Source: Clytia hemisphaerica (lineage: Eukaryota > Cnidaria > Hydrozoa > Leptothecata > Clytiidae). From it: DNA of 64,000 bases. Position numbers and translations under genes: made by a program. The notes beneath the pieces are model-generated. The model saw only the letters and a program-made list of their open reading frames with translations, searched no databases and was not told the origin of the DNA. Where the stretch lies: positions 496,001 to 560,000 of the forward strand of contig CACVBU010000943.1 in the NCBI GenBank assembly GCA_902728285.1, written 5' to 3'. Positions 47,854 to 59,200 of the stretch are shown here, in pieces; within the stretch, counting starts at the first letter, position 1, and every line of letters starts with the position of its first letter.

Positions 47854-49215
47854 ATGGCTGACCAAAAGTTACATACCATTCTGCAAGTATTAGGCTTACA
47901 TAATTACGTTCAGAATTTCAAAGATGAAAACATCACATCTGATATAATTTCAATGTTATCAAAGGAAGATTTCAAGTCACTAGGGCTTACAGATAATTCT
48001 ACTATCATGAGATTGAGAATTAAATGTTGTTCATTTGGTGGTGAAAGTCCAGGTAAAGTTTTGACAAATGGTGCACCAAAATTTTTAATTCCTAAACAAG
48101 TACTTGAAAACTTTCTGGAAGATGGATGTTTAATTGAAGAAATAGCTAACATGCTGAATATTTCTGTACGCACTATTTACAGGCGAATGGAAGACTATGG
48201 TTTATCAAAACATAAGTTTTCTGAGATTAATGAGGAGGATTTAGACATCTTGTTGATAAGACTTGTTGAAGAATTCCCTCATTGTGGAGAGGTAATGCTA
48301 AGAGAATTATTAAAGGAAAGAAGCATCAAAATTACCAGACAAACTTTGCGAGACAGCTTGAACCGGATTGACGAAAATGGTAGTCTAAAGATGAGGAAGA
48401 AAAAGAGTTTACACCGTAGAGTTTACAGTGTACAGGGACCAAATCATTTGTGGCATCTGGATACAAACCATAAACTTGTAAGGTGGAATTTTATCATAAC
48501 TGGTATAGTTGACGGTTTTAGTCGTTTACCTGTAGGTTTGTATTGCACCAATAACAACAAGGCTTTAACTATTTTGAGTTGCTTTCAAGCTTCTGTTGAA
48601 GAGTATGGTTTGCCCAGCAGAGTGCGTGCGGACAAAGGGAAAGAAAATGTTTTGGTGGCTGATTATATGATCGAGAGAAGAGGGGTTGGTAGGAAAAGTA
48701 TGATTACTGGAAAGAGTACTCATAATCAGAGAGTTGAAAGATTGTGGCGCGATGTGTATACTGGTGTTCTCTCTTATTTTTCTAACATTTTCACTTACTT
48801 AGAGGATCAAGATGTCTTAGATTCAACTAATATCCTGCATCTCACTGCATTACATCATGTGTATCTTCCTTTCATTACTGAAAAGCTCTGCAGATGGAGA
48901 CAAGCATGGTCCACACATCGCTTAAGAACAGTAAACTCAACTCCACAGCGACTTTGGGTGACTGCTCAAATGACCAATCCTATTGACATTGATCCTCCTG
49001 TTGTTGACGAATTTTATGGAGCTGAAGATAACGTAGTTTTGAATGAAGAAGAACAAGGAGACACTAGACCAATATTTGAATTTGATGGTTTATCTTTGAG
49101 TGAGGAATGCTTAGTAGAACTTGAAAACATGTCACTTGATCAAAGAGAGGATTGTGGAATAAGTCAATACTACGAAGCTGTTCGGATCATTGCACAGTTT
49201 CATCAAATTAACTGA
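47854..49215 (+). CDS. SAM-like/HTH/DDE integrase-type transposase
   Basis: 453 aa, single exon. Residues about 5-60 (TILQVLGLHNYVQNFKDENI to SKEDFKSLGL) look like a SAM-type helical domain. A helix-turn-helix follows at about 86-120 (IEEIANMLNISVRTIYRRM). The RNase-H-fold integrase core carries the catalytic triad as D203 (WHLDTNH), D260 (RVRADKGKEN) and E295 (NQRVERLWRD), in the block pattern of the large eukaryotic 'integrase core domain' family found in fish and invertebrate repeats. The C-terminus is acidic. It should bind the terminal repeats and catalyse strand transfer. No stop, frameshift or catalytic change is seen. The TTTAAAAG before the ATG could be a splice acceptor for a 5' leader. 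Confidence 0.9.
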   Translation: MADQKLHTILQVLGLHNYVQNFKDENITSDIISMLSKEDFKSLGLTDNSTIMRLRIKCCSFGGESPGKVLTNGAPKFLIPKQVLENFLEDGCLIEEIANMLNISVRTIYRRMEDYGLSKHKFSEINEEDLDILLIRLVEEFPHCGEVMLRELLKERSIKITRQTLRDSLNRIDENGSLKMRKKKSLHRRVYSVQGPNHLWHLDTNHKLVRWNFIITGIVDGFSRLPVGLYCTNNNKALTILSCFQASVEEYGLPSRVRADKGKENVLVADYMIERRGVGRKSMITGKSTHNQRVERLWRDVYTGVLSYFSNIFTYLEDQDVLDSTNILHLTALHHVYLPFITEKLCRWRQAWSTHRLRTVNSTPQRLWVTAQMTNPIDIDPPVVDEFYGAEDNVVLNEEEQGDTRPIFEFDGLSLSEECLVELENMSLDQREDCGISQYYEAVRIIAQFHQIN

Positions 49216-49806
49216 TCAATTTGATTATGTTAAAAAACTTCAATACAATGTGGTATACCATCATTCTTCTAATTTATTTGATGGCAAAACACACTTTTTG
49301 GTACTTTTTATTTTTTTTTTTTTCTTTTCCAGCTCCTTGAAAACCTTTTCTCTCATTTGATCATAAAGTTTTTCTTTCATAGATTTAAAAGTTAATCTCA
49401 TGGTTGATCGAAATTTGATTTACGTTTTTGTTTACGTTAATTTGAAATTTCCCGCTGTTTTGTAATTTCCCGCTGTTTTGTAATTTCCCTCTGTTTTTTA
49501 ATCGAATTTTTTGACGTTCGATTTTCGAATGCGTTCTATAGAGAAACAAAACCAAAACAAAACAAAACAAAAAAAACTCTCAGCTCAGTAAGTAAAGAAG
49601 AAACATAATCATAATCAGATGATGGAAGATTCAATTTGATTGATTAGAATATATTATGCAGTTTTTATGCCTGGTGCTTCTTGAGCTATGTATAAGAGTT
49701 ATTCAGTATAATTGAAATCTTTTAATGCTTCATGATGAGTCGCCTTATTTCAATCTTAACCATATGAGATTAACCAGGAATCCCATGCTTGATTTCGTGA
49801 AATTCT

Positions 49807-49915
49807 GGGATAAATTTCCCTGGTCACCTTTTTAAATTTTTGAAATTCCCCTCGTTTCACTCGGGAAATTTCAAAAATTTCAAAAGTGACCTCGGGAAAT
49901 TTATCCCAAATTTCC
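49807..49915. repeat. ~100-bp hairpin palindrome
   Basis: GGGATAAATTTCCC and AAATTTTTGAAATTCCC are mirrored by GGGAAATTTCAAAAATTT and GGGAAATTTATCCC around the centre CGTTTCACT. It is a foldback MITE or simple palindrome between the two transposon genes. Confidence 0.7.
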
Positions 49916-50724
49916 CTCATAACCATGAGATTACTAGTACAAATTCAGTGGGTATCTCCTACCGGCTTTTGCGTCGTCTTTTTGCTCTTCGTACTATAAT
50001 TAGAAGAAAATTTACCTTTATCGTACAAAATTAGAGCAAAATCAGAAATTAGTGGATTATTTTAATTCCTTCAATGTGGCCAAAATAATTTATCATACTA
50101 ATTAGAGGATGGATTATATTAGAAGAATGACGGTACTCTATTTTGTTTAGTTTATTTAGCAAAGAATGACAAGATAATGATATTTTGATATCATGCACAA
50201 AGATTAAAAAAAATATCAAAACTTGAAAAAAAAACATGTGTTACCTTCAAAGAGTTTCAGGTGCCACTACATTCACTATTATTAGATGATTTTTGATAAC
50301 CTTGCACCAATGGTTGTCTGCATCAGTTTTTAGAATTAGGTTCCAGAAAAAAATAAATGACTAAAACGTAAAAGACAAGGTTTAGAAAAGCTCCTTTCTT
50401 CTTTATCAGTGAATAAAAAAATAAGTAGGTTTAATTTAAAAAAAAAAATTGAGGCAGGCAACCTTTGGTTCGCAACGTACTGTAATATTATTTAACTTAA
50501 GATATTTCTTAAAGTCAAAGACTACTCTTATATGTTTGACGTTTTTAAGTTTGACAAAATTGTAGACAATGAGCTCCCAGGTCTCTATAAACTATATTGT
50601 GATTATTTCCAGGAACGAAATATAAAATTTATGCTAATGGAATTTTTATATTATCATTTTTTGGTTTTGGTAAAATTAGGGTCAGTCAGGTCAACAGAAC
50701 AACAAATTCAATTTGTCTCACCTA

Positions 50725-50959
50725 CCTTAAGTGGATAAATTTTCGCGTGGACTTTTTTTCACGAATCGAAAATCGAAAATTTTCGCGTGGACTAAATTTC
50801 GCGAATCAGCCTCTTTTTCACCTAATTTCTTTCATTTTCCTAGGGGTTTTGGCAAAAATCATAATTTTAAATTTTTCGCGTGGACAAAATTTTGCGAAAA
50901 TGGCCAAAATACGCGAAAATCGCGAAAATTAATCCACGCGAAAATTTATCCACTTAAGG
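50725..50959. mobile_element. TTCGCG-type MITE, copy 1
   Basis: Perfect TIR CCTTAAGTGGATAAATTTTC / GAAAATTTATCCACTTAAGG with TA at 50723-50724 and 50960-50961. Internal TTTTCGCGTGGAC units. It ends 42 bp before the start codon of the HECT gene and so may overlap its promoter. Confidence 0.85.
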
Positions 50960-51001
50960 TAATATATATAATTATTGCTTTTTTTAGACAAACAAATAAA
51001 A

Positions 51002-54000
51002 ATGGAAGAAGCTTTGGCCAAAGTAGGTTTGGCACATCTAGTACAAAAGTTCAAAGATGAAAAGGTCGATGCTAATGTCATAACTTCGGCTTCTCATGAA
51101 GACCTTAAACACCTTGGTGTTAAAAAGCTTGGGGATCGAGTTAAATTGAAAGAACTCTGTAAAAACACTACAATGTCCAGGATAAGACAAGAACGGCGAG
51201 ATCTTTTTGCCCCATATCCAAGTGCAACCACTAGAAACAAAAAGCAACAAAAAGATAAGAAAGCACCAAAGAAAAGGACTTGGTCGGCCCAGTTTTTTTG
51301 TCTGGCCGACAAGTTTTCTACAAGCATACCTTGTCCAACCGAAAGAGTTACCCTTCTGAATGCTGGGTTAGGATTGAAAAGAATTAAACTTGATATTGAG
51401 CAGCATGATGAAACTATTATTTACCAAGCTATTATGTCTGAGGAGAAAGACAATGATGGGCAGACTATTGGTTTTCCAGCATTAAAGGCTGCAGGTGGTT
51501 TTCAACCAATGAAGGTGGAACCAAACTCTAAAACGTTGGTTAACTTGAATTGTCCTTTAAATGTCCGATCTTTAAAGTTGTGTATTGGGCAAGGGAAAAT
51601 CTTTTTGAGGCCAATACAGAAATCTCTTTCGGTGATACCATTAAAGAATGATGAAAAAGTTTCCATTCTGAAAGAGAAATGTTTTGAATGCGGTCAGGAG
51701 TTTTCCCTTCAAGATTTAACATTCCATGTTGAATCTTGTGGCAAAGATATGGACACTGATGAAGAACTTCCTCCTTTTTATCGTGAAGTTGGTTCAGAAG
51801 ATGACAACCGAAATAGAAATGATGAAGATAAGGAAAATGAAAACAATGAAAATGAGAATAACGGAAATGAAACTGAGGAAAATCAAAATCATGAATCTAC
51901 TGTTGGAAACCGAAATGATAGTGCCTTCAACATTACTGTGGAATATGTGGGTCAAGATGACATCATAAGTCAGGAACATGACGACTTTAAAAAAATCCAA
52001 GAGGATTTTGACATCATTGAATCTGTTAACAAAATTTTAAATCATGGCTTCGCTAACAATAATAATAGCCCAGTGGAACTACTAAGAGTGATGCAAGAGC
52101 ATCTTGTTCTTGGGCGGAGCTTAGAAGTTCGTGATGTTTCGGTTGCTGAGGAAGGTCCTGTCAACTTTATAATGGTTGACCGTGCCAATTTACTTGTAAC
52201 AGGCTTCGATGAAATCAGCCAGCTTGATTTCAAGTTTATGTGCCTGCGTGTCCAATTTTATTGTGAGGTTAGTATAATTTATGAAAAAATATGCCATAAG
52301 TTTAATTTTTGATTTTCATCCCTGTTATTTAAAGTACATAACATCAATAAATCTACTTGCGAAATGGAAATTGTTAAAGTGCAGATGTGTTTCTAGTTAA
52401 TCAAAAACTTGCAAAGCTCCTTTTTTTGTGAGAAGAAAAATATTATTTGATAAATTTATGGGCTGCAAAAGTTAATTTAATTATTGAGATGATTAAATTT
52501 TGTGAGTTTGCCTGTTTTTATGGAACACTGTACTTTAATGGGATAAAGTTTTGTGGATTTTGGCCCAATCCACAAAATTATGTCCCCAAGAAAATCCAGA
52601 AAGGGGTCATCCACAAAAATCCCAGCAATAAAATTAAAAAATGTCCGATCTGCGAAATTTTGAGATTTTCTATAATTAACGACTTTTCTTATCCGCAAAA
52701 TTTAATCCCTGGGAAATTTTATATAAGTAGGTAAGTACTGCCATAAGAGCTCATTTTGCGAAGATTTCATTTTGTGAGAATGGCTAAAAATTGCTAAAAA
52801 CTAATTACTGTTTAATTATTGTAAAATTAGACAGTCAGCACTAAAAAAAATTGTGGACTAAGATTTTTGGACTTCAGCTTCAGGGACGCAAAGAGAACAT
52901 GTTCTTGATGGTCTCCTAAAGCCTCACTCTGAGGTCTTTTAGAAGAGACTATTGGGTGGTTATTGCAATTAGATATCCCAAGTAGATCAACATGTTCCTG
53001 TTTAGAATATTGACCCTGTTATACAGGTTGACTTTTCAAGGTGTCGTTTTTAAACATAATTTTTTTTGAATACTTAGAGAGCAGAGGATTCAGGAGGACC
53101 AAGGAAAGATTTCTTCAATCAAATGGTCCGGGAAATCAAAGAGGAATTCTTTGATAAGGAAGCATTGCCAATCAACAAATACTATAATGCTGGCACAGTT
53201 ATGGGTAAGCTCAAATACACTAATTACAATAGAGAATATTTTGGCCATAACTTAAGTAAGACTATAGACATGTATTGTTTTGTCAATTTCTATATTTTGT
53301 AATTTGGAACTTGGAAAACTAAGAACATACTGCTCAATAGCCCTAATTATAATCACCTAATTTATAACATCTTTATATTTGATTTAGGTTTAAGTATGTT
53401 ACAGAATGGTCCTTTCCCTCGTTTTTTGAAAGAAGATGAAATTAAGGAAATATTCACAAAAGAAAAACCAGAACTTAAATACTTGCACATAAGACAAGCA
53501 TTTAAAGATCTTGGAATTTTACAGGTAATTTTTTTCCATATTCTAATTGGTTTATAAAATTGTTGGCTTTAGGTCTACTTCTCTTTGTTTGCTTTGTGAA
53601 AAATAATCAAAGAATGCACCCCCCCCCTGAGCTTAGGGGGGGGGCTAAATCATTTTTGCTTGGTTGGGGGCTGACTTTTTTCAAAAATACTGGGGGCTAG
53701 CTTTCTAGGGGGGGCTAAGTTTTAGTTAATTGAACTGGGGGCTGGGTTTATAATTTTATGTTTTCAACGAATTCGAAAAATCAGCTTTGCAAAGTTTGAT
53801 ATTTGTTAATAGGAAAACCTTATTTAGATGACCTTTATTTCTTAAGAACTCTCATGTCAAGCACAATTTTTTTGAGTTTCCGTTTCATGAAGGTGGGGGC
53901 TACATTCTCAAAATTTAGCTGGGGGCTTTTTTCATTAGCCCCCCCCCTGAAAATTACTGGGGGCTGGACCCCTCTGCACACTATGCTAACTTGCTGTCTT

Positions 54001-55135
54001 CTGCTAGTATGGATTGTGCAACCAGATGCAACTTGTTGTGAGAATTAATGCAGTAAATAGTCTTGGTTCAATTGTCTGTAATGGTTGATTGTGATTTTGT
54101 TGTGATCTGTATTTTCTTTAATTTGATCATTGCAGCTATAATAAGCCCTAATGAGACTTTGACTATATATCTTGTACTATATGCCATAAAAATATACTTA
54201 TTGATTGCATGAAAACTTCTCATATCTCATATTTTCATTCCATTGATTCTTCCAATCTTGTTCCAGGTTTTCCAACATTTTCCGATGATGCTTCATCTTT
54301 TAAGACCATCGCCACAATACAATCTAACATTCCGGAAAGTAGTCGAACTTCTTCAACCTCTCTGGGAAGAAGAAGGTTCAAATGCAAAAATGCGACAGAA
54401 GAAATTGTATGCAATTTTCCTCAAATATTTGAGGCTGGTGCATGGTAAGTTTTCTATTTTCAACATTACTCTTCGCTATGTTGTTAATGTTGAGCAATAA
54501 ATAATGGAATGTGGTCTGTGACTGAAAAATTTTGTAACAGCTACCCAATTTTCATAAGGACCCATTTAATAAGAGTTCTCAAATACGTAAAAATACATCC
54601 AAAATATTTTGTGACTTTAATTAACTTAAAGGTACTAATTTTCGCTATATTAATTTTCGCGCATCAAGAAAAAATATTTTTAGCGCATAACAATTTTCAC
54701 GCACCAGCCAGTTGTCTGCAAATTATCGGTATTAAATTTCGCTCATTTTGGGCCTTTGCGCGAAATTGCGCGAAAATTAGCACGCATGAAAATAAGTACC
54801 TTTAAGGTATCCGACTTTTCTTTTGCTAAACTTATCTAATATACATATTTATCTCTTTACCATTCAACACAATTAAAGGTGGTAAACGATCTGTTGTATT
54901 AGCAGACATCTTACGATTCACTACTGGTTCTGAAGAGGAACCTCTCCTGGGATATGGAATTCATCCCACACTGAAGATTTTGCCTGTTTTGAGTAGCTTT
55001 CTTCCCACTTCGAACACTTGCATTAACCAGTTGCAGCTATACACAGAGACAATGACCATTCCTCTGCTAAAAGAGAACGAACTATTTTCCAAGTTTGACG
55101 TGTCCTTCTTGCATCGGGAGTTTGGATTGGCTTGA
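51002..55135 (+). CDS. Transposon-borne SAM-like/zinc-finger/HECT E3 ubiquitin ligase
   Basis: Five coding exons in phase: 51002-52267, 53078-53204, 53388-53524, 54267-54444 and 54879-55135, giving 654 aa. I chose the ATG at 51002 because an acceptor-like TTTTTTTAG lies just upstream. Residues 1-55 form a SAM-like domain similar to that of the neighbouring transposase. Residues about 226-246 hold a C2HC zinc finger (CFECGQ to FHVESC). An Asn/Glu-rich linker spans about 265-300. The HECT domain runs from about 385 to the end, with RAEDSGGPRKDFF, then NGPFPRFL, ILRFTTGSEEEPLLGYG and the catalytic-cysteine block SNTCINQLQL (C617). Family function: thioester transfer of ubiquitin to substrates. 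It resembles the G2E3-like HECT proteins multiplied in fish genomes. No disruption is seen. Confidence 0.88.
52530..52735. mobile_element. Degenerate TTCGCG-type MITE in HECT intron 1
   Basis: ACTTTAATGGGATAAAGTTT at the left and CCGCAAAATTTAATCCCTGG at the right form an imperfect TIR of the same style as the element at 50725. Internal CACAAAAT units replace CGCGAAAT. Confidence 0.45.
53615..53985. repeat. G/C-run repeat in HECT intron 3
   Basis: Repeated GGGGGCT units (at least eight) and long C- or G-runs, bounded by CACCCCCCCCCTGAGC and CCCCCCCTGAAAATTACTGG. It could form G-quadruplexes. Probably a MITE with homopolymer-expanded ends. Confidence 0.55.
54625..54807. mobile_element. TTCGCG-type MITE, copy 2, in HECT intron 4
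   Basis: CTTAAAGGTACTAATTTTCGC is mirrored by GAAAATAAGTACCTTTAAGG, with internal GCGCGAAAAT motifs. Confidence 0.7.
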
Positions 55136-56224
55136 AGTTGACTAATGACTGATTTTAGTTTTGATTTTACTTCTTCCAATCGGTTACCTTATATTAGTGG
55201 ATGTAGATTAATTTCAATCAAGTTTAAGGGTTCCAGTCAGGGAAAACCTGGAAGATGGATTGTTTTTCGGAAGATTTGGTCTCAAGCCCTTGTAAGTGAT
55301 GCAAAAGGACGTGTCAAACTTGAAAAACAGTTCTTCCTCTTTTGGCTGGGGGATAGTAAACAATCTATAAAGACCTATATAAATTATTAAATTTTTCTAG
55401 GGAATTTGGGCAAAAATCATGAAATAAAACATTTTACAAGAATTTAATTTTGCAAAATTGGAAAAAAATTCTCAAAACCACAAAAATTAATCCATTTAAG
55501 GGCTCTGACCATGACTTTTCGTCAGTTTTTGACTCATAATCTTCAGTCATAACTTTTCACGCATTTGAAGAGAAAAATTTTCTGCAAAAGTTTAAGTAGC
55601 ACAACTATTTGTAAGTACTTTAGAAAAGATACGTCGGAAAAAGCTCTCTTCCCCATCAAGATTAAGCATTTTTGTGAAAAGTACATGATTAACATCTTTA
55701 TCACGTCTTTTTAAGGTTCATGCTTCATTGATTTCTTAATTACTCATGATTATATTTTATTAATTAAAAAATATTTTTCAAAAGCAGTCTGTTCCTAAAT
55801 ACGTCAAGAAGGTGAAAACAAAAGGTTTCATCTTCAAATTTAAAACTGATTTTTCACTATGGTCAGCGCCTTTAAGTTAAACAGTTTTAAAATTTTCTAA
55901 AAAGTCAACTATTGTCCCACTGGCTTTGGTCAAAGAATGTTTCGAAGCAATTAAAATATATAATTGAAACCATCAGCCGGCAGCCCTTCTACAAATGTTT
56001 CATTATTGGAAGAAATACAATGTTGATCTAGAAAACAAGTTTTATACTAATTTTAACTGTTACACGTTTTTTGTCTTAAATTCCTTAACTTAGGTTCACT
56101 TTTGGTCTGGGTCTTGAAAGGTCTCATTTTATCTTAAAGTTTGTATTTTTATCCAAGACTTGTTTTTATCTTATTACATGTGTTTTTATCTAGAGTTAGT
56201 ATTTTATCTACTCCATATATTTTT

Positions 56225-56500
56225 ATCTCATACAGGTTGATATTTTTCTTGTGCATGCACATTTTTATCTGAGAGTTAGTTGTGTATTTTTCATGTACAT
56301 GCATTTTTATCTTAGAGTTGTGTATTTTTCATGTGCATGCACATTTTTATCTGAGAGTTGTGTATTTTCATGTGCATGCACATTTTTATCTGAGAGTTGT
56401 GTATTTTTCATGTACATGCATTTTTATCTTAGAGTTGTGTATTTTTCATGTACATGCATTTTTATCTTAGAGTTGTGTATTTTTCATATATATACGTGAA
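56225..56500. repeat. ~40-bp tandem repeat, about 6 copies
   Basis: The units GTGTATTTTTCATGTACATG and CATTTTTATCTTAGAGTT alternate from about 56230 to 56490, with CATGTGCATGCACA variants. Open frames across it are repeat artefacts. Confidence 0.85.
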
Positions 56501-56524
56501 ATTTTATCTTAGAGTCTTTATTTA

Positions 56525-56635
56525 CCTTAATGGGGTCATTTTCGCGAATATTTCTTTTCGCGAATTTGCCTGCTTTTAACCTTATTTCGGCAAAAAGCAT
56601 TAATCAAAAATTTGCGAAAATTAATCCCATTATGG
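56525..56635. mobile_element. TTCGCG-type MITE, copy 3
   Basis: CCTTAATGGGGTCATTTTCG at the left and CGAAAATTAATCCCATTATGG at the right, with TA on both sides (56523-56524 and 56636-56637). Confidence 0.7.
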
Positions 56636-57653
56636 TATCATAATATACATGTAATTATCTTAGGGTTTATATCTATCTTTTGTATGCATTTTATCACAGA
56701 TTCTGCATTTTATATCTAATGCATATATTTTTTATCTACCTAATAATTTAATACGATAGTATTTTCTTGATTCATTAGATCAAGTAATCCGATTTTTTTG
56801 TAATTCCCCACTTCAATAGTCGTAATTAATTCAATAATAAATAGACCGAAGTTTATTCTGAAAAGAACGAATTAAAAATATTCAAAATTAACGCTAATGC
56901 AGGCTAATGCCATAATACCGCATAATGTATATCGATTTTCAGGGGTTTATTTGCATCAATTAATTAAGTAATTTCAATTTCGCATTATTTTATTTTGGTA
57001 GTATTTTTATCTTTATCTTATTTATGCTTGTTGTAGTTAATGTGTCGGAACGGCAGAACATTTTTAGTTACCGTACATCATTAGTTTTCATTTTGTTATA
57101 AAACAGAAGCTCCATTTCAGTAACTTGTAAACTTATTCAAACTTTACATTTAATTGTCGGTTGAGAAATAAATTTCACCTTGTTGTGTTATGATTTAATA
57201 GCTTTATTTAATTATAAACCTTGATGATTGAAAAATTAAAATTTTTGGCAAACTTTGGGGAATATCTCAAAATCACACATTTCACGGATTTTGAGTTTTA
57301 ATGAAAGTCCCGCCCATAATTCTATCGAAACTTGAATAGCCGAGTCGTTCATGAAAAAAAATTTCGTTTTCTTTCTATTATTTTGCTTCTTGGTCAAAAT
57401 TCTGTTAAATTAATTTTGTCATACTGCGCATCAAAGCCTGGGGGACAAGGTTGCGTGGCCAGCTAGAGTGTGTTGAGTGAGGAGGACGGGACTAACTGTG
57501 GTGAAATTTTAGATTGTACCTCCTCTAACTAAGGTAAACTAGTAAATATATTTTGCAAATATATATCTAGGTTCGTCACACGCCTTTTAACTTTTGATAT
57601 GGCTCGAAAACATAGCTAGTGTCCAGGGCATTCTCTTCTTTTTGAAGACAAAT

Positions 57654-57957
57654 CCCGGTGGGGGGGGCTCGATCTCGAAACTACACCGTATGTTCGGACA
57701 GAAATCGGGGTTTCAAAATCCGATCCCTACAGTGCACTGCAAAATTTGCTGAAAACCGACCCTGTCTGACAGTGCATTTTTCGGCCGTTTTCCCCCAAGT
57801 TTTAGCAAAGATTTTAAAATTTTCTCAAATTACCTACCCTTGCCTTACAGTGCACCTGGGCGTACCTAGGCTTTGTCAGAACCTCGAAAAACCTACCCTT
57901 AAGCGCCGCACGTCCGGTAGGTCATTTACCTTGAGTGCCCCCCCCCCCCCGGGGGAA
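57654..57957. mobile_element. Short element with C/G-run ends
   Basis: CCCGGTGGGGGGGGCTC at the left is roughly mirrored by GAGTGCCCC followed by C/G runs at the right. Internal CAGTGCA motifs recur (57751, 57772, 57848). It is a nested insertion near the right arm of the large transposon; the exact ends are unclear. Confidence 0.45.
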
Positions 57958-58039
57958 AGTGTAGATATGATACCTGGAACGAGGTTGCGCGAAAAGAACC
58001 AACCATCAGTACAGCAGTTTTCGCGCCAAAAAATGAACT

Positions 58040-58682
58040 GCAGAACTTTACTTTGTGGAGCTGATAATTTGCAGAATGAATAAAATCCCTAACTGATAAT
58101 TTTCCGAACAAAAAGCGCATGTAAAGAGCGTACCAAAAGAGCGAACTGAAAGAATGCGAACTAAAAGAGCGAACAAAAAGAGCAAACTAAAAGAGCGAAC
58201 TAAAAGAGCGAAAGTAAAGAGCGAACTAAAAGAGCGAATTCAAAGAGCGAACTAAACGAGCGAACAAAAAGAGTGAACAAAAAGAGCAAACTAAAAGAGC
58301 GAACTAAAAGAGCGAAAGTAAAGAGCGAAAGAAAAGAGCGAATTAAAAGAGCGAATAAAAGAGCGAACTGAATGCGTTCAGCGAACGGAAAGGGCGAATA
58401 AAAGAGCGCATCAAAAGAGCGAATGAAAAGAGCGAATGAGCGAATGAAAAGAGCGCATGAGCGAATGAAAAGAGCGAATAAGCGAATGAAAAGAGCGAAT
58501 GAGCGAATGAAAAGAGCGAATGAGCGAATGAAAAGAGCGAATGAGCGAATGAAAAGAGCGAATGAGCGAATGAAAAGAGCGAACAAAAGAGCGAACCGAA
58601 AGAGTTCAGCGAACTAAAAGAGCGAATATCATGAAAAAAGAGCGTACAAAAAGAGCACTTATGGCAGCTATGGCGTTCCATA
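58040..58682. repeat. Right terminal inverted repeat with GAGCGAATGAAAAGA array
   Basis: Inverse of 47248-47790. It is slightly longer because of extra GAGCGAACTAAAA-type units (58130-58370). The inner border CTGATAATTTGCAGAA matches the left arm. The outer 100 bp differ from the left arm at about one position. Confidence 0.9.
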
Positions 58683-59200
58683 TTTTTGCATGTTTTGCAT
58701 ACTTTCTAAGGGAATTTCACCACGGCAATTCGGCCACCATAAATTTTGCATACAATTCAATATGGCGGATGGAAAGGCGATAAGGTCTATTCTGTTCCAT
58801 TGAGATTGTCTGGGAATGAGGGCTAGGGCTTGGTGCATGATATATACGTGTATGGCCAAGAACTACCGTGCATGTTACACTACACGCATTACTCTAACTA
58901 CACTACACTTAGCCTATACTAGACGTCACCCGCGTTTTTTTACGCAATTAACGTCTATTCCACTTTGCGACTTTTTCGAATGTTTTGAGCCCGGGTTTTC
59001 GGGCTCTAAACATTCGATTTTTTGACGTCACTTTTAACTTTCGAAGCTCCTGCAGTAGCAAAATAATCGAATTTGCGTCAAAACACTTGAAAGGCTTCTA
59101 TTTTTCGAGAATCGTCAAAGTGGAACTCACTAAGAAACGAGATAAAAAATCCCGGTTTTTAGTGAGGTGCTCGCTACACTACACTCACTTATTACTCTAT
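58683..59200. other. Right flank of the transposon
   Basis: Starts with the TTTTTG duplication, then sequence matching in inverse the border at about 43300-43345. A hairpin GAGCCCGGGTTTTCGGGCTC lies at 58988-59007. No gene is recognised. Confidence 0.5.

Larger units (their letters stand above)
47248..58682 (+). mobile_element. Complete two-gene DNA transposon (IS3EU-like), 11.4 kb
   Basis: The ends are perfect inverted copies starting TATGGAACGCCATAGCTGCC. A perfect 6-bp target duplication TTTTTG lies at 47242-47247 and 58683-58688. It carries an intact integrase-type transposase gene (47854-49215) and an intact HECT ligase gene (51002-55135), both on the plus strand, plus several nested MITEs. 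From memory, eukaryotic IS3EU elements make 6-bp duplications and carry this integrase type. The superfamily name is an inference; the element boundaries are directly visible. Confidence 0.9.

Noticed and set aside
56251..56499. 82-codon frame of repeated CACTFLSESCVF-like units
   Set aside because: Translation of the ~40-bp tandem repeat.
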